DNA of 64,000 nucleotides from Phorcus lineatus. Lineage: Eukaryota > Mollusca > Gastropoda > Trochida > Trochidae. The stretch covers positions 32,709,484 to 32,773,483 of the forward strand of contig OV121095.1 in NCBI GenBank assembly GCA_921293015.1. Reading direction: 5' to 3'. Below are positions 1 to 13,241 of this stretch, one piece after another (position 1 is the first letter of the stretch; each line of letters begins with the position of its first letter). The translations under genes were made by a program, and so were the position numbers. The notes beneath the pieces are model-generated. The model was not told the DNA's origin. It ran no database searches and worked only from the letters and a program-made list of their open reading frames with translations.

Positions 1-198
1 ATCAGCAAAATACTTTATTGATATTAAGCAATATAATTTGAAATTTTCATTTTATATGTTCAAAATTTTTTCAATAACAACATTACCACTGTACTAAATG
101 AAAGAAATCAACAAATTTTGCCTCATTGTTGCTTTGGATCATATCTTTTCAAGCAAAATCATTCAACAACATTTCCATTTCCACATATCAACTCCATA

Positions 199-972
199 CT
201 GTAAAATCAGAATATTTCGCGGGGGTTTAATTTTCGCGCTTTTCGCGCAAAGACATAATGCGCGAATAATAAAACATCGCGAAATATTATGGTTATGAAC
301 GTGAAGAAAACCAATAACAGACAAATAATTTGGTTGACACATTTTATTACTCACAGTAATGTTTGGTTTGTTCATTAATGACGAGTCACTAATTAGAGCT
401 CTCACAAGCGTGTACGGCGATATGCACGTTGTTTGTTGTGCAAACACAATCATCACAATAATCCGGCCTGGCGGAATCCACTCTTGATCGCCAATATGCG
501 TGTCCTGATGTTTTGATTCGTAACGCTTGAGCTTCGATTCGGTGCGTATTGCGGTACAGGACCTTCGGTTCAAATATGTTTTCGGTTCGGTATGAAATTT
601 CTTTGAACGAGATCTCGAGGATTCACATCATTCAAACACTATTGTTGGGAGTTAAAGATCAAACTATATCGTTCCGAATGTTTACTTCCGGGAAAACTTG
701 GCGACAGGTATCGTTACCACTTCAAAACTTGAAGACGTTTAATGACAATAAATGAATAAAATTTTAATCATAGACTTTTTGAATAAATATTATTGTTTTC
801 ATTGTTAATTACTACTAGTTTCAGTGTACTCTTTGTTGCACGGTGCATGTAGTTTTGCTCACCAAATAATTGCTATTGCTTGGTCGATATGCGCGAAAAT
901 TAAACCCCGCGAATCAGTCATTTTTTATGTTTGCGCGAAAATAACACCCCTCGAAAATAAATGATTTTACAG
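199..972. mobile_element. TA-flanked MITE-like element with CGCGAAA-rich inverted termini
   Basis: Both ends read CTGTAAAATCA inward (199-209 on plus, 962-972 on minus) and each is flanked by TA (197-198 and 973-974), as for a TA target duplication. The similarity continues inward for about 40 bp: both arms have a TATTTTCGmGGGG-like block followed by TTATTTTCGCGC or TTAATTTTCGCGC. A second CGCGAAAATTAAACCCCGCG-like block lies just inside the right end (near 891-911). No transposase is visible inside; the internal open frame on the minus strand at 163-573 crosses the element boundary and looks accidental. A non-autonomous element moved by a TA-targeting transposase is the likely reading, but the superfamily is unassigned. 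Confidence 0.7.
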
Positions 973-974
973 TA

Positions 975-3360
975 TTTGATTATGCCTTTTTCAATCGACA
1001 AGTCTCGGCGGTGGTTCTCATCCGACAAAAAGTGACAGATATTTTGATGGTGGGATAGTATGGGTAGTCTAGGGTCACTCAATTTTTCCAGTAAATTTAA
1101 TCTTGGGGATTGTGCAGCAACTTTGACAATCAGATGATTACATCCACCAAGAGGAGGTACAGTTTTCTTGTAATCCATTCCCAGTTTGTCATTTTTCACT
1201 GACAGAACGTCAAGACCTGACAGTTGAATTTTGGATCCATTTCTCACCCAAGTCGTGTAAGGCCTTGATTTTATGGACCTTCAGGAGATCCCTGGCTTGT
1301 GATTGATTAAGAAATTACAAAGAAACTGGCTGTAAATATTCTGATTTGATAAAAATATTGCCTTGTTGCCTTTTACCGATTTCTAAGCTGTTGAATGAGA
1401 AGGTTGGCAGTGAACTTGCTCTCAATCTGATTCATTAGCCAAATTTTAGTTGGCTAGACTAATTAAGATGTAAACAATTGAAACTTTGATAACAGCATGT
1501 ACACTTTGCACCAGTGAGTCATTTGTGTTTATATTTTGTATGGTTAAACAAACTATTTTGAATTTTGTGATATGTTCAAATTTCATTTTTAAAATGAATT
1601 GTTTATAGGAGCTGATTAAATTTGAAAGGTTGGTTAATTTTGTTTTGAAGGATGATTCACAGTTCAATAATTTCAGATTTTTGCTGCACAAATTACATTA
1701 GTACAGGCCTGGTGTATTTAAAGTTATCATTTTGCATTATATCATTTAATTAAGATTAAGATTTAATTTAGATATACTTTGAAATATCTTAAATTATGAA
1801 TTTGAGAAAAATCATTGTCAATTCAATCAAAAATTTTAGTTTAAGTTTAGTGAATTTGATAGAATAGTTTTAAATCAGTTATTACCTAAGTTCTGTTTTA
1901 GATAATGACATTAGTCTCCAAATTATTTTGTGATTGTGATTGTGATTAATAGAATATTAGAAATGGGAAAACATGATGAGACTCAACTTTCATTAATTCA
2001 TACTAATCTCTGAATAGTTGTGTTTACTCCCGAATCAAAGTATCAAACCAGTCAGTATGTTTTATTTATTTTACATAAACCTGAACTTAGACATTCAATT
2101 CAAACAAGTCATTTTTTGCATCTGCATCAGGATTATAATCATTTTCTCAAATTCATATTGGCAAGGGCTTTTGGAAATCAATACAAGTATATAATGTAGA
2201 ATTCGTTACAAACCGATCCTAGAATATCACTGCATCAGGGACAGGTTAAGAATTTGGTAATGGCATCATTTATTCAATGGATACGACGGTCATTTTGTTT
2301 GAGTCATAACGGTGCATGCTATATCGTACTTGAATGTATCAATTTATGAGCTGTGCTGAAAATTGGATTTTGTAAACATGTATTCATGAAAAGGGCATTC
2401 AACTTTGAACATTTAAAACTTGAATGCATAGAAATAGATGTTTTTCACTGTTTTTATCCCTTTAGAAAATGAGTTAATTTGTTGCATTTTGCCTGCACCA
2501 AAGATTGTCGCATGTTTTCCCGTTTAGGTAATGTTTAGATGTCGCTTGTAGCATTTTTCATAACAGCTGGAACCATTATTACGTTTAATTTTCCTAATGT
2601 AAACCTCAACTTTAAAATTCATTTCACATGACAAGTCATTTTCATATCCACTCGCTGATTCTGAGCAATTTCTCAATCCCTTATCAATCAGGAGTTAGTT
2701 GTGTTGGTTTACAGTGCAGTTGGAATGATTAGATTGAGTTAGAAACAGAAGAATTTTTTTGGATTATTTTAATCTTTTGTGAGAATTCAGGACCATTTTT
2801 GGTTTTAATGAAAATTGAATTGTGTATTTCTGACAGCAGTTGATAAAGCTTGTCAAATATTTTCCGTTTTGGATAAGAGTAATTGATTACATGTAGCCGT
2901 TGAGATGTTTCAAACAAAAACATGGTGTTGGTCGGCTGTGCTAATGTGATTTTCTTGCTGACAACTATATTGTATCGGGCTATTTGATTGGATGAATGGA
3001 TCTACAGTACAATAAACATACCTTTGTGCATGGAGAACGCAACTTGTATGATTAAGCCATCCAACAAATAAATTGCTTGCCGCGCTTACTTAATGAACTT
3101 TCAGGAAATTTGCTCTTTCAAAGAAGAAAATGAATCGTGATCAGTTACTTTCAATCAAAATTCCAAAAGGTGGCAAACGTGCAGTTTGAGATATTTTCCA
3201 TCTATTGAAATTGTTTAATTTGGTCTCGTTTATTTTCCACACTGAATAGAACTGTGTTCTCTCTTGACAACTGAAATCAATCTGGATTCATTCTCGGCCC
3301 GCTCGACAGAGAAATTTCCGTCCGTCAGACTGAAATGATAAGGCAAATTAAATTTTATAG
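975..3360. other. AT-rich noncoding stretch, nothing recognised
   Basis: No open frame has protein-like composition, and no tandem array, SINE head or splice-flanked exon was recognised. The sequence is AT-rich with scattered homopolymers, compatible with intron or intergenic DNA. Confidence 0.6.
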
Positions 3361-3640
3361 ATGATATATTTCCTTATAATCTCCTGATTTTATTTCATGA
3401 TGAAAAAATATTCTATAATGTCTTATCAAAAAGTTTTGGAGAAATCAAATATTCAGAAAAATTTGATAAATTATTTTATCAATATTTGATGAAAGTTCAA
3501 ATATATAAATACAAAAATTTCATTGTTCTATTTTATGTCATCAAAATGTTTCAGAAAAATTAAATATACAGAAAAGAATGCTCAGAAATGATTGAATTGT
3601 CAATGTTTGATGGGAATTTAAGCATAATTAAATAATTTTC
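3361..3640. repeat. Degenerate tandem duplication, period about 115 bp
   Basis: A block near 3426-3520 (TCAAAAAGTTTTGGAGAAAT, then CAAATATTCAGAAAAA, then TCAATATTTGATGAAAGTT) recurs near 3541-3640 as TCAAAATGTTTCAGAAAAAT, TAAATATACAGAAAAG and TCAATGTTTGATGGGAATTT. Order and spacing are kept, with substitutions and small indels. It is AT-rich and noncoding. It is one of about ten arrays of this type in the window. Confidence 0.5.
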
Positions 3641-5972
3641 ATTAATAATTTTAAATAAATAAACAAAACATAAATTCTTATTTCTTATATCAGATGCAAA
3701 AAAGAGAGTTATCTTAGATTGTTTTGGTTAAGAAACTTCAATATAGAAAAACTCTTTGTAAGGCAGATTGTTTATGCAAACCCATTTATAACACACAACA
3801 CAGAAGGAGTTCCTAAAATATAGCTACAGTACTCTTAAATCCTTTTGAAAAGAAACACATTTTACAATAATCTCAAAGATATGTTCTCTCTGTCAATCAT
3901 CTATAGATAATGGAGCATTTCTGTTGAGCAAAACCAAAATACAGTAAAGATACATCCGAATACAATTAAAACAACAGCGACTTTATCACAAATGTCACAT
4001 CATAGATAAGTATTTCTTTTAAAATTTCAAGGGATTTCCTTTGTGTTTGACAGACATCACTTCTATTCTTGACCTGTTAGTGGGAATGTGAGTGGCAAAC
4101 ACAACACCTCTATAGGCTTCCAATTTAAATCTTATCTTTCCTTTATCTCTCTGTTTGAGGGGTTCCGCTCCGTGGAATACAGGAGTTCAGGACAGGTTGA
4201 CTGTCCCCCCTCACGACAACTCTTGGTGTCCCCTTTCCCCACCCTTTTACAGCAAACTATACAAGACCATGACCCGCCTGATGTTATCTAACCCTTTCCA
4301 GACCCAGCCGCATATCCAGGAATCCTTACATGGGGGGAGGCTTCACTGACATAGCCAGGAGGATAGAGGGGGTACGTGTGTGTATAGATAAAAGTAGACC
4401 AAAATTTAGCCTATGAAAAATTTTAATAATTAAATGTTCCTTCATCCATAATATTTATTTTTGGGGCTCCTTATTTCATTCAACCGAGACTTGCTGAATG
4501 TGAACCTAGACTGTATTAAAGGCTCCTTTATATACACAGTCATGAAGCAGGACTAAGACAAAAGCAAACTTGGGAATCAATGAATTTTGAAAAGAGAGTA
4601 GGGGGATATGTTTCTTCCTGCCCCTTTTGATTTTAAAAATGTCCTTTTAAACATAAATACCCTGCTCTCCCTTGCAAAATTTTTTGATTCATCAGTTGGT
4701 TTTACCAATACTTTACTTACATATTCTGTCTATTTGCACAATATGCTCATCAAACGGAACTCCCCCATTCAACTTCTGTACATCAACCATGTGACTACCT
4801 GCCCATGCCTTCCGCCTGTTTATGTTGAATTTACCCCTCTCTTACTCCTCCTAGATTTACATATAGTACGGAAAAAAGATGAGGCAACTACACTTGCCAA
4901 CATTTTCTAGACTTAACAAGGCTCCTGTTATATTTTGTCATAGGGTCTGGATGACAGACTAACCCCCTCCCCTCTCCCAAACCATGCTATCAAATCTAGC
5001 TATCTCTTCAGTATCAGTATAATGGTGGTATAATTTGCTACTTAACCCCTCCACTTACATAGGTTTATCAATATATTCTATTCTAAATAGGATAATTTTT
5101 AGTTTTTTTCATGAAAGTTAAGACTGTGGGTTTGGTCTTATTTCATCATTCTGAAATTGAGTTTTATTTATATAATTATCTGTCAAGGCTGCAAGACTTT
5201 CATTAACCCAAGCGGAATTCTGTTTGATAACTAGTCGCAATTTCTTTAAGGTAGTCCCTAAGAATTGGTTAGGGTCTTGTTTATCCAGCAGCTTAAGATT
5301 AAGTAAAATGAGGTTTTTTGATAATTTAGCAAACAAAAATCAAAATTCACCCACCAACGATATTTTCTAAATATAGACACAAAACAGCTTGTTAGCATTG
5401 TCCTGCTTTAGACTATGAAGTTTGTAACTTAAGGTGTGGGATTGAGTTTGTGTGTTGCATTGTTAAAACACCCCACTAATCCAGGGGGTAGTTTCCAGTA
5501 ATACTATCCTCAGCAAAGAGGGCTATTTTCAAGTTGACGCAGTTTATGCGAGATAAGATTACTCTGTTATTATGAGCATTGAAATCTTTTATGTCTTTTT
5601 CTGAGGTGACAGAAGATGGTTGCCTTTCATTGTTTGTTTTGCAACTATATATTTTATATATTTAATCTTTGATCCCTTTGGAGTGTTTGAATCCAGATAT
5701 AGAGATCTTGTTTTGGATTAACCATCACGATCAGCATAGAACTAACTCTTTATAGTCAATGGGCCAGTTCTTTAGGCATCACAGGGATCCTTTGTGAATA
5801 AATCCTCATTCCTGTAAAGTGATGGCTTAGAATGGTTTCACACTGATTACTCCAGCAGCTGAAGTTTGATTTTGGTTAATTAGACATTATGAATTGTAAG
5901 ACACAAATGTTGATGTCTTAGTATTATTTCTAGCACTATTCCTCTTAAATCTTGCAAATTTAAAAAGCGTTT
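3641..5972. other. Noncoding stretch, nothing recognised
   Basis: Open frames here (for example 4608-4910 plus and 4088-4349 plus) have no domain-like composition and no paired splice sites. A CT-rich plus-strand section at about 4200-4330 and 4780-4990 is unremarkable. No RNA gene or mobile element was recognised. Confidence 0.55.
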
Positions 5973-5991
5973 GGGGGGGGGGGGGGGGGGG
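5973..5991 (+). repeat. Poly-G run of 19
   Basis: Nineteen consecutive G on the plus strand. It can form a G-quadruplex, and the length is likely polymorphic or subject to sequencing error. Confidence 0.95.
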
Positions 5992-8900
5992 TGTTCAAAT
6001 ATTCTACAAACCAACCATCTTGAATCTATTATGAGTTTGATTATTTCTGCATTTTATATCATAGTGAAGTCCCATACGTTGCTGGGATCAAGCAATATGT
6101 AATTGATAACTATTTTGCAGTTAATAAATCACTCCACATTCATACTACCCGGTAACAGAGCCGAACCTCGAAATACCAGATTGTCATTAACGTCCAATAA
6201 ACATGCCTCCAAGTTACATTTCTCTCCAGTTTACAAAGACAGGGACCTGATACCCTTTAAAAAATGTCAAAGAGTCTAAACCCAATACCCTCTTGGTGTT
6301 CGCATTTCCACAAGCTTCAACAACAATATGGTTTGGAGGTGGTCCAGAATTTCAAAAGTCTGTTAGCATTAACCTCATTGCAGTAGCTTTTCTGTCCAAT
6401 CCCAAATTATAACCTTTGTTTAAAAATTTGGGATTCCTGTAAATTGGCCATCCAGCAGCTATAGCTTTGGAAAAGATGTCAGCCAACTATAATCAACTTT
6501 ATCACTCTGGACCCTTAAGTTCAAGTGTTGGTGTTTCAGTTTCAAGTTTTGATGCTATAGTTTTTAGGGGGGAAAATGGTTCCAAGTAAGGTGATGATTT
6601 TTAGTCAAAAGTGAAGCAAAATCTATTCTTGAGCTATGCAATAGCATCTTAAAGAAAACCCATTTTATTTTCTGTCTTTGAATCATAATGGTCATCAGTA
6701 ATCATTTATTGAACTTGAGTTAGTTCTCAACAAGAATATTCTCAGAAGTCTAAACCAGAATCCTTTCTTCTGCTTTTCCTTCGGTAAGGGTTGTAGTTTA
6801 AGCGATGGTGTTCTCAAGAGTATAACTCCTTGTCATAACCCATTCTCCCCAACTGTATATTTTTCCACGGGTAATAGTTAAGACTATATAGTCTCAGTCT
6901 GTTGGAGATATTTCTGCTCACTAGAGGGCTCTGTCTGTGTCATGTGATCAGCCAGTGGATGTAAATCTGTCAACGCTGTGCGATGTTCACACATGATTTT
7001 CTATCTTGTCAGACAGCACTGTGGAATCGTTTCCCTGGTTTACTACTCTCTGTCGTTGATGAGAGTTCAGGCTATGTCCTAACTCATGGCGTAAGCAGGG
7101 CCTGTCTAGTTCAGAAGCCTGGCTTAGTCAAACGTTTAACAGGGTATTAGAAAACAACATCAGGTGCATCCCCAAAATAATATATGAGTCAAAATTAAAA
7201 ACTGTGCAGAGTAAAAGGAAAAAGGTATGAGAATCCCAAAATTCACAATATAGAAAGGGTATGCAACGCACATGGCATCAGCAGTGCTTTGGGAGGTATC
7301 CTTTGTCTGCTCAATCTCATTTCAATCAGTGCAAGTTTTCTATGACACTGTCTTTCTTATCTGAATGCTGCTCCATAAGTTTCATGTGTGGTGACCTCAT
7401 CTGTAATTTTTCACCTTCCATTAATTCAATCAAAGGCTCGCTGAAATATCAATTCATATAGATGGCTTCCAAGGCTAGTTTGTGATTGGCTGAAGTTCAA
7501 AAGTCTCCTGATACGAACCCTATGGAGCAGTGTTCAGATCAGAAACATAGCGAGATACAAGTGATAGGTTCAGAGAGATTGAGGTTTGCTATTTCCAGTC
7601 CATGGTTAATACAGGTTTCACTGCCTTATACATAGTCTCAATGGTGTGTCAAGCTTTCCCCCTGCAGCAATACAGCAGCAATGAATTATTCATGAAGGGG
7701 AATAAAAAATATTATTCATCCATCGTCCCCTCTACATAATCACAATTTGTTAACATCAAAACCGAGGTGAAATATTTCAACAATTTAAAGAAAAAGCATT
7801 TTCTGCCTTCATGCGAGTTTCCAAACCTCACATGTAGTGGTTCCTTCAAGTCATAATGCATTGCTAACTAGAATTGTGTTGTTTGGAAAAACTATTTACT
7901 TTCGTCAGATTTTTTACTCATCTTGACAATTGTTGGACATGCTGTATCTTTGTACTTCATGACTGGCAAAGAATGGCATATTTATGGCTTCGCACTTTTG
8001 CCAATATATCATCTGTGAACGTAGAGGCCTTTTTTTTGCATTTGCTGTCTGTAACAATGACCTGCCCTGGTGTGCTTTAAAAATTTCAAATTATTTGAAT
8101 TTGTTCCTGTTCTCTTGATAGTTGATATAGTGATGAGGTATTTACTGTAAGTGTATAAAGTCCATCTTTTGATGGACAATTGTCATAGAGATTCAATATG
8201 CTTTGGTGATTAAAACTTTTACCCATGTGACATCAAAAGTACATTCATTTTAGTAACACCTTTCTTACCAAAATAAAAATCAAGATCTGATTTATTTTCT
8301 TTGTTAAAATCAAACCTCTTAAATAAATAAAAAATTTAAGAAGTTTTTGTCATGTTTTGCAGTGATTAGATTTGTTATAAAGTTTTTAAAAAAAATATCA
8401 TTTATCGATGTTCAACTGAATTCAGGATTTTCTTGATTCAAAGCCCTAAGTGAAATTAGTCTCAAAGGATGAAGTTGTTAACAGCCTGATTTTCACTAAT
8501 ATAAAGTCAGTTAATATCTTATAATGTGATGTCCTAGTCAGTATTTTGGCAATGATATTCCTAAGAAGCTGTTTATGGCAATTTCGTTGTTAATTCAAAA
8601 CTTAGAATTCAACCCTCATGAGGTACTTTAAACAGTTTTACAGTTGAATCTTATGGTGTTTTGATGTCTTTATGTATTTCATAATGTCAAAAAATATATG
8701 TGTTACATCTCCATTAAACATTTTTTTATTAAAAGCTTTTTATTTCAACCTCGAACCATATAAAGCTTTTAAGAATTCAGGTCTTTACAGTCTTGTTTTG
8801 CTATGATTTTATGTCAGCCAAATGTTTCATAGCTTTTGACATGAGTCTTTCAGACATTGTCAACAAATGTTTTTCAATGAGGTTCGTCCTAGGTTAGATA

Positions 8901-9939
8901 TGCCCATAGAGGAGTTATTAGAAAACTGTCTGTGGAAATTTTATGGTCCATCCAGCTCATAAACAGTCTTGAATACGCAGCTTTCATTCACAGATTTACA
9001 GCGAGGGGTGTACGAGAGGAAATTTTATGTGTTTCAGTTCAAATGGGAAGATAAAGTCTACCATTTGAGAAAAAGACTGGCTGCAAGAGCTGGCAAGATA
9101 GACTCCAGCAACTTTTATTCACCAATAAGTGTTTTATGAGTGATAAAGAATCGCTTAGGATTTCTTAACTGTTGCTGTGTTTGTCAGTAGTTTTTTGTGT
9201 GTTAAAGGGATAATCTTGGTGGTTATTTTCATTTAAATGTATCAATTTGGAAGCTGATTTATATGATTTGGACTTTTGATTACAAAACCAATAGGTTCTG
9301 AGCTATTCTAAGTGGTAGTTTTATAGGAATGTGAAAAAATTTAATGTTGTTTTATACTGAAAACTTATTTTCAAAAACTTCAAGTTTTGAGCAATTGCCA
9401 GTAAATTGGCTGATTTCAATGATGAAAATGAATTTTGTAACCTCTTTTATTGTCAAATCATCTAAATGACACTTATGCTTGCACAGGAATACACTGAAGA
9501 ACAGTCATTTGATCTGGGATAGACCAGATAGATAGATAGATTGACATTATTGCTGTGATGGGGTTTACTGTTATATACAACTATCAGATGGCATAAAGCT
9601 GCATCACTGAGGAAAACACCAAAAACATTGTATGAAATGTTCAGTCAAGGACATGAAAAAAAGAGTTCCCATGCTGGAGTAGAAACCCCTGGTACAGCAA
9701 GTAAGAGGATCCACCATACACACAGGCCGTTTCCTGTTTTCTCAACTGATGAGAATTCTTCATGGAAAAGTGGGATTCATGTTTGCGGATTTAAGGAAAA
9801 TTGAGCCAAATTGTGTTTGAGTTTTGAATATGCGCTGTGTTTGTTGGGAGAAAGACTGCGTGCACTGTGCCCTGGTGGTGGCTGGTTCCCTGCTCAATCA
9901 TGTGCTAATCACATCTAATTATATGCATCGCTTCTGCAC
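5992..9939. other. Noncoding stretch, nothing recognised
   Basis: No exon with splice sites, SINE, LINE or tandem array was recognised. Short open frames at 7261-7461 and 7874-8080 have random composition. A GATA tetranucleotide run of three to four units occurs near 9525-9540. Confidence 0.55.
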
Positions 9940-10330
9940 CCCACAGGTCTTATTTAGGGACCAAAGTGTGAATCACATGATTTGAGCGGCTTTCTGCATG
10001 GTGGACTCTGGCAGTTTTAGGTGCTTTGGTGCAATTTCTGCAGACTGAATGCACATTACTTACCAATATTGTTGACCCAAAATAATATACCTCATTATTT
10101 AAGCTGCTTTCCGCATGGTGGACTGTGGCAGGTTTGTGCAGCTTTCTGTGTCTGTTTCCAGAAATTCTTCCTGACTAGTTAAAGAACTTACTAATAGACC
10201 ACAAATGTTAATTACATCACTTTTCAGCTGGACTTCGAAAGCATTTTCTGTGTCTTGGTGCACTGTCTGTTCTTGAAGGAAATAACTCTTTCTTGCCTCA
10301 TTTAGGGACGTCAGAGATTACCATTCCTTT
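9940..10330. repeat. Degenerate tandem repeat, about 115-120 bp period, roughly three copies
   Basis: GGCTTTCTGCATGGTGGACT (9990s) recurs as TGCTTTCCGCATGGTGGACT about 113 bp later, each followed by CTGGCAG or TGTGGCAG. The upstream segment GGGACCAAAGTGTGAATCAC (9957) has a relative at about 10197 (AGACCACAAATGTTAATTAC), and TTTAGGGAC reappears at about 10300. The copies are strongly diverged, so the array is old. No coding signal is seen. Confidence 0.5.
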
Positions 10331-12977
10331 GGTTGTTGCTGTGGTTGGTTGTTTTATATAAGTGAAAATTTAGTTGTCATCACAACCTTCCTGGCTTAAT
10401 GTAATATATACTTTTCCCCAAATGATACTGGGATAGATTTTTTAATTATATAAATTGTAAATTACCTTGTGATGGCACTTTCATATACATTATTGATTGT
10501 CAGTTATACAAATCAATCTTTACAAAGTTGATTTTAGGTCAGTTGTATCTAATGGCCCCCTCAGGTTGTAACTTTCAGACCATCTTGAAATTAATTAATG
10601 CAAATTATTAAAGTAATTTGGCCCTTGGGGATTTTGAGTAATTTAATTCTGATAAACATACAAACATTTGATAGTTCTTGTTAGAATGTTTTGGTCATGA
10701 TAAATAATTCCCTTGCTTGAGATGAATTTCAGTGTATTTCTAGATATTATTTTTATATATTTATACCATTTTTATACGCATCTTTTTATTTTTATTTGCT
10801 GATATTACAGTGGACAGGTTTCATCAAGATAAAAATACAACTTTGTATTTATACAAATCATTGAATAATCTTTGTGTGTGTCCTATATCTTTTGTTCCAT
10901 TGTTATAGGGGACAGCTTTCATCAAGATGGAAATATGTATTGTCTGCCCCATGTAAGGATATAACAAGGATACTTTTCCCAGTTTTTTGTATACATGTGT
11001 ATGTTAACCTTCTATGAAATGACAAAATTGATGGGCACAATGAAATGAAGTAGCAACACCCTGTTCGAGTCGATCAAAGAGACGGGTTTCATCAAGTTGA
11101 ACTTCTATCAAAGATGTACCACAAACCAATCTCATTTAGATATAGAAGCTTCTGATATGATACCCAGCTCACTTACAACATGATAAAAGGTAATCGGGAA
11201 GAGATTAAATATTTATTCAAGGAGATAAATTTTGTTGCACAGACACCCTAAAGTACTTAGAACAAAGCATGCTTACAAGTTGGACGCCATTTTATGATTA
11301 GGTTCTTTGATATGCCGATAAACGGATCTTATCTTAGGCTGCTGTTCTTGAACTGAGTTTTTATTTATCTTTTTAAAAGAATATGTTTTGAATGATTTTT
11401 GTAATAATTTAATTCAATTACCATAAAACAATGTTATGAACCAATTTACTTTTATTGAGTTGGATAGTTTAAGATTAGAACAAGGTACTAACATTTGAAA
11501 AAAAATCCTCTTAAAGTCCTTTGAATTCTCCATACCAATATTAAATTCTTGATTTTAAAAATATTACATTTGATGAATGATTACTTGAACATGTATTTTA
11601 TGAAGATTAGATGCATTAAATATATTTTTAATTAATTCAGCAAACAGTAGGACAATACAAAATATTCATATATATCATTTGTCTCCAAATCTTTGTTCTC
11701 TGAAAGTGAAGTTGCAATAACAATGATTATTCATTTATCTGATAAAGCAATTTAAGACCAAATGTCATTCCAAGTACAAAAAATTGTAATTGTTTTTGCG
11801 TAGATAGTTTTCAACTCTTATCAAAAGGTAAAATTAAAAATAAACATGAGAAATGGTATTTTTTCTGCAAGATAATAATGGTATTCCATAGAGAAATAAA
11901 CACAGAGTTGAGACCCAAGCCCTCTAACTGGACCACTAGGTGTTTGCAAAGGGTATTGTTCACTGGCAAAATATTTTCACAAATTTGTTGTATAGCAACC
12001 AAATTAGATTTGGCAGGAAAATTCTGCCTTGGAAATCTGTACAAGACCAAGTTACAAACTTTTTATGTTTTTCTGGTATATGGTATCTTATTTTCTTTTA
12101 GTTCATGTAATGTAAGTTGTTTTCAAAAGGAGAAAGCATTTTGCAGTGGGTTTGGGAGATAAGTTTTTGCATCTCCGTTGACAAAACAAAATTCTCAAAG
12201 AAGGTGTAGATGAGCAGATAGTCTACGTGAACCTTTGTAGACGGGATGTATTTGTCTTGTAAGTTGAATGTAATTAGTTTAAAAGACTCTTAAAATAGTT
12301 TCCTGTGGAAAGATTTTCTTCAGGGTCTTGTGAAATTTGATTGGCTCCAAAATTTAATTTTTATGACTTCGATATAGGTTATTAAAATTGGATTCTTACT
12401 GATGGAGGTTGTTAAGGTTGCTAACTGACCCATGGTCCATTAAGAAAAAAGAATCTTCACTGAAATCTGTTGTTAAGGAAACTGATATCATGTTTTAATA
12501 ACTTAAAAAGCTTTTTTTGCTCAGAATACAGGATACCAGATTTCTTTATTGGCCTGAAGTTGTGGCCTTTCTGAAAGTTAACTTAAACAGCCTCTGAAAT
12601 ACATACTGTCTTTGAAAATATTGAATAATATATATCAAAATGGAATTGACAGTGAATTTGCATCAATAATCAAAGAAATTACAAATTCTTATCAAGTCAT
12701 CACATTGGCTTTGAATTTGAATGTGAATATTGAGAATAGTATTGGATAGATCATTCAGGGCACTGTATATTAACCAGTATTGAAAGCAAAAAATACTCCT
12801 AGCAAGTAGTATCAAGTTCATCTCTCAATGTTCAGAAAATTTAATTGTGTTTAGAGATCGTCCTCTGGAGGTATTACGAAATATTGGATAAATTTGGAAT
12901 CAGATGATGAACTTTGTTCTGTCAGTAACTGTGATTGTTTGAGACCATGTGATTTTCATTGTTATTACAATTATGTT
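10331..12977. other. AT-rich noncoding stretch, nothing recognised
   Basis: AT-rich sequence. Overlapping short open frames on opposite strands at 11811-12162 have no recognisable domain. No splice-flanked exon, RNA gene or mobile element was seen. Confidence 0.55.
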
Positions 12978-13241
12978 GATGGTGACAACACTGATAATGG
13001 TGACAACATTGACAATGGTGACAACACTGATAATGGTGACAACATTGATAATGGTGACAACATTGATAATGGTGACAACACTGATAATGGTGACAACATT
13101 GATAATGGTGACAACACTGATAATGGTGACAACATTGATAATGGTGACAACATTGATAATGGTGACAACATTGATAATGGTGACAACACTGATAATGGTG
13201 ACAACATTGATAATGGTGACAACACTGATAATGGTGACAAC
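12978..13241. repeat. 18-bp minisatellite, about 14.7 units
   Basis: The unit is GATAATGGTGACAACAYT, with almost all variation confined to one C/T position (CT or TT in the fourth triplet of the unit). In plus-strand order the variable site reads C T C T T C T C T T T C T C. One other substitution occurs in the second unit (GACAAT for GATAAT). Because 18 is a multiple of three, several frames stay open across the array; the 12894-13385 plus frame reads as repeated DNGDN(I/T). No start context, splice sites or flanking protein-like sequence supports translation. The near-identity of the units points to recent expansion or ongoing homogenisation. Confidence 0.9.

Noticed and set aside
163-573. 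136-codon minus-strand frame as a gene
   Set aside because: It crosses the left boundary of the MITE at 199 and has no recognised domain.
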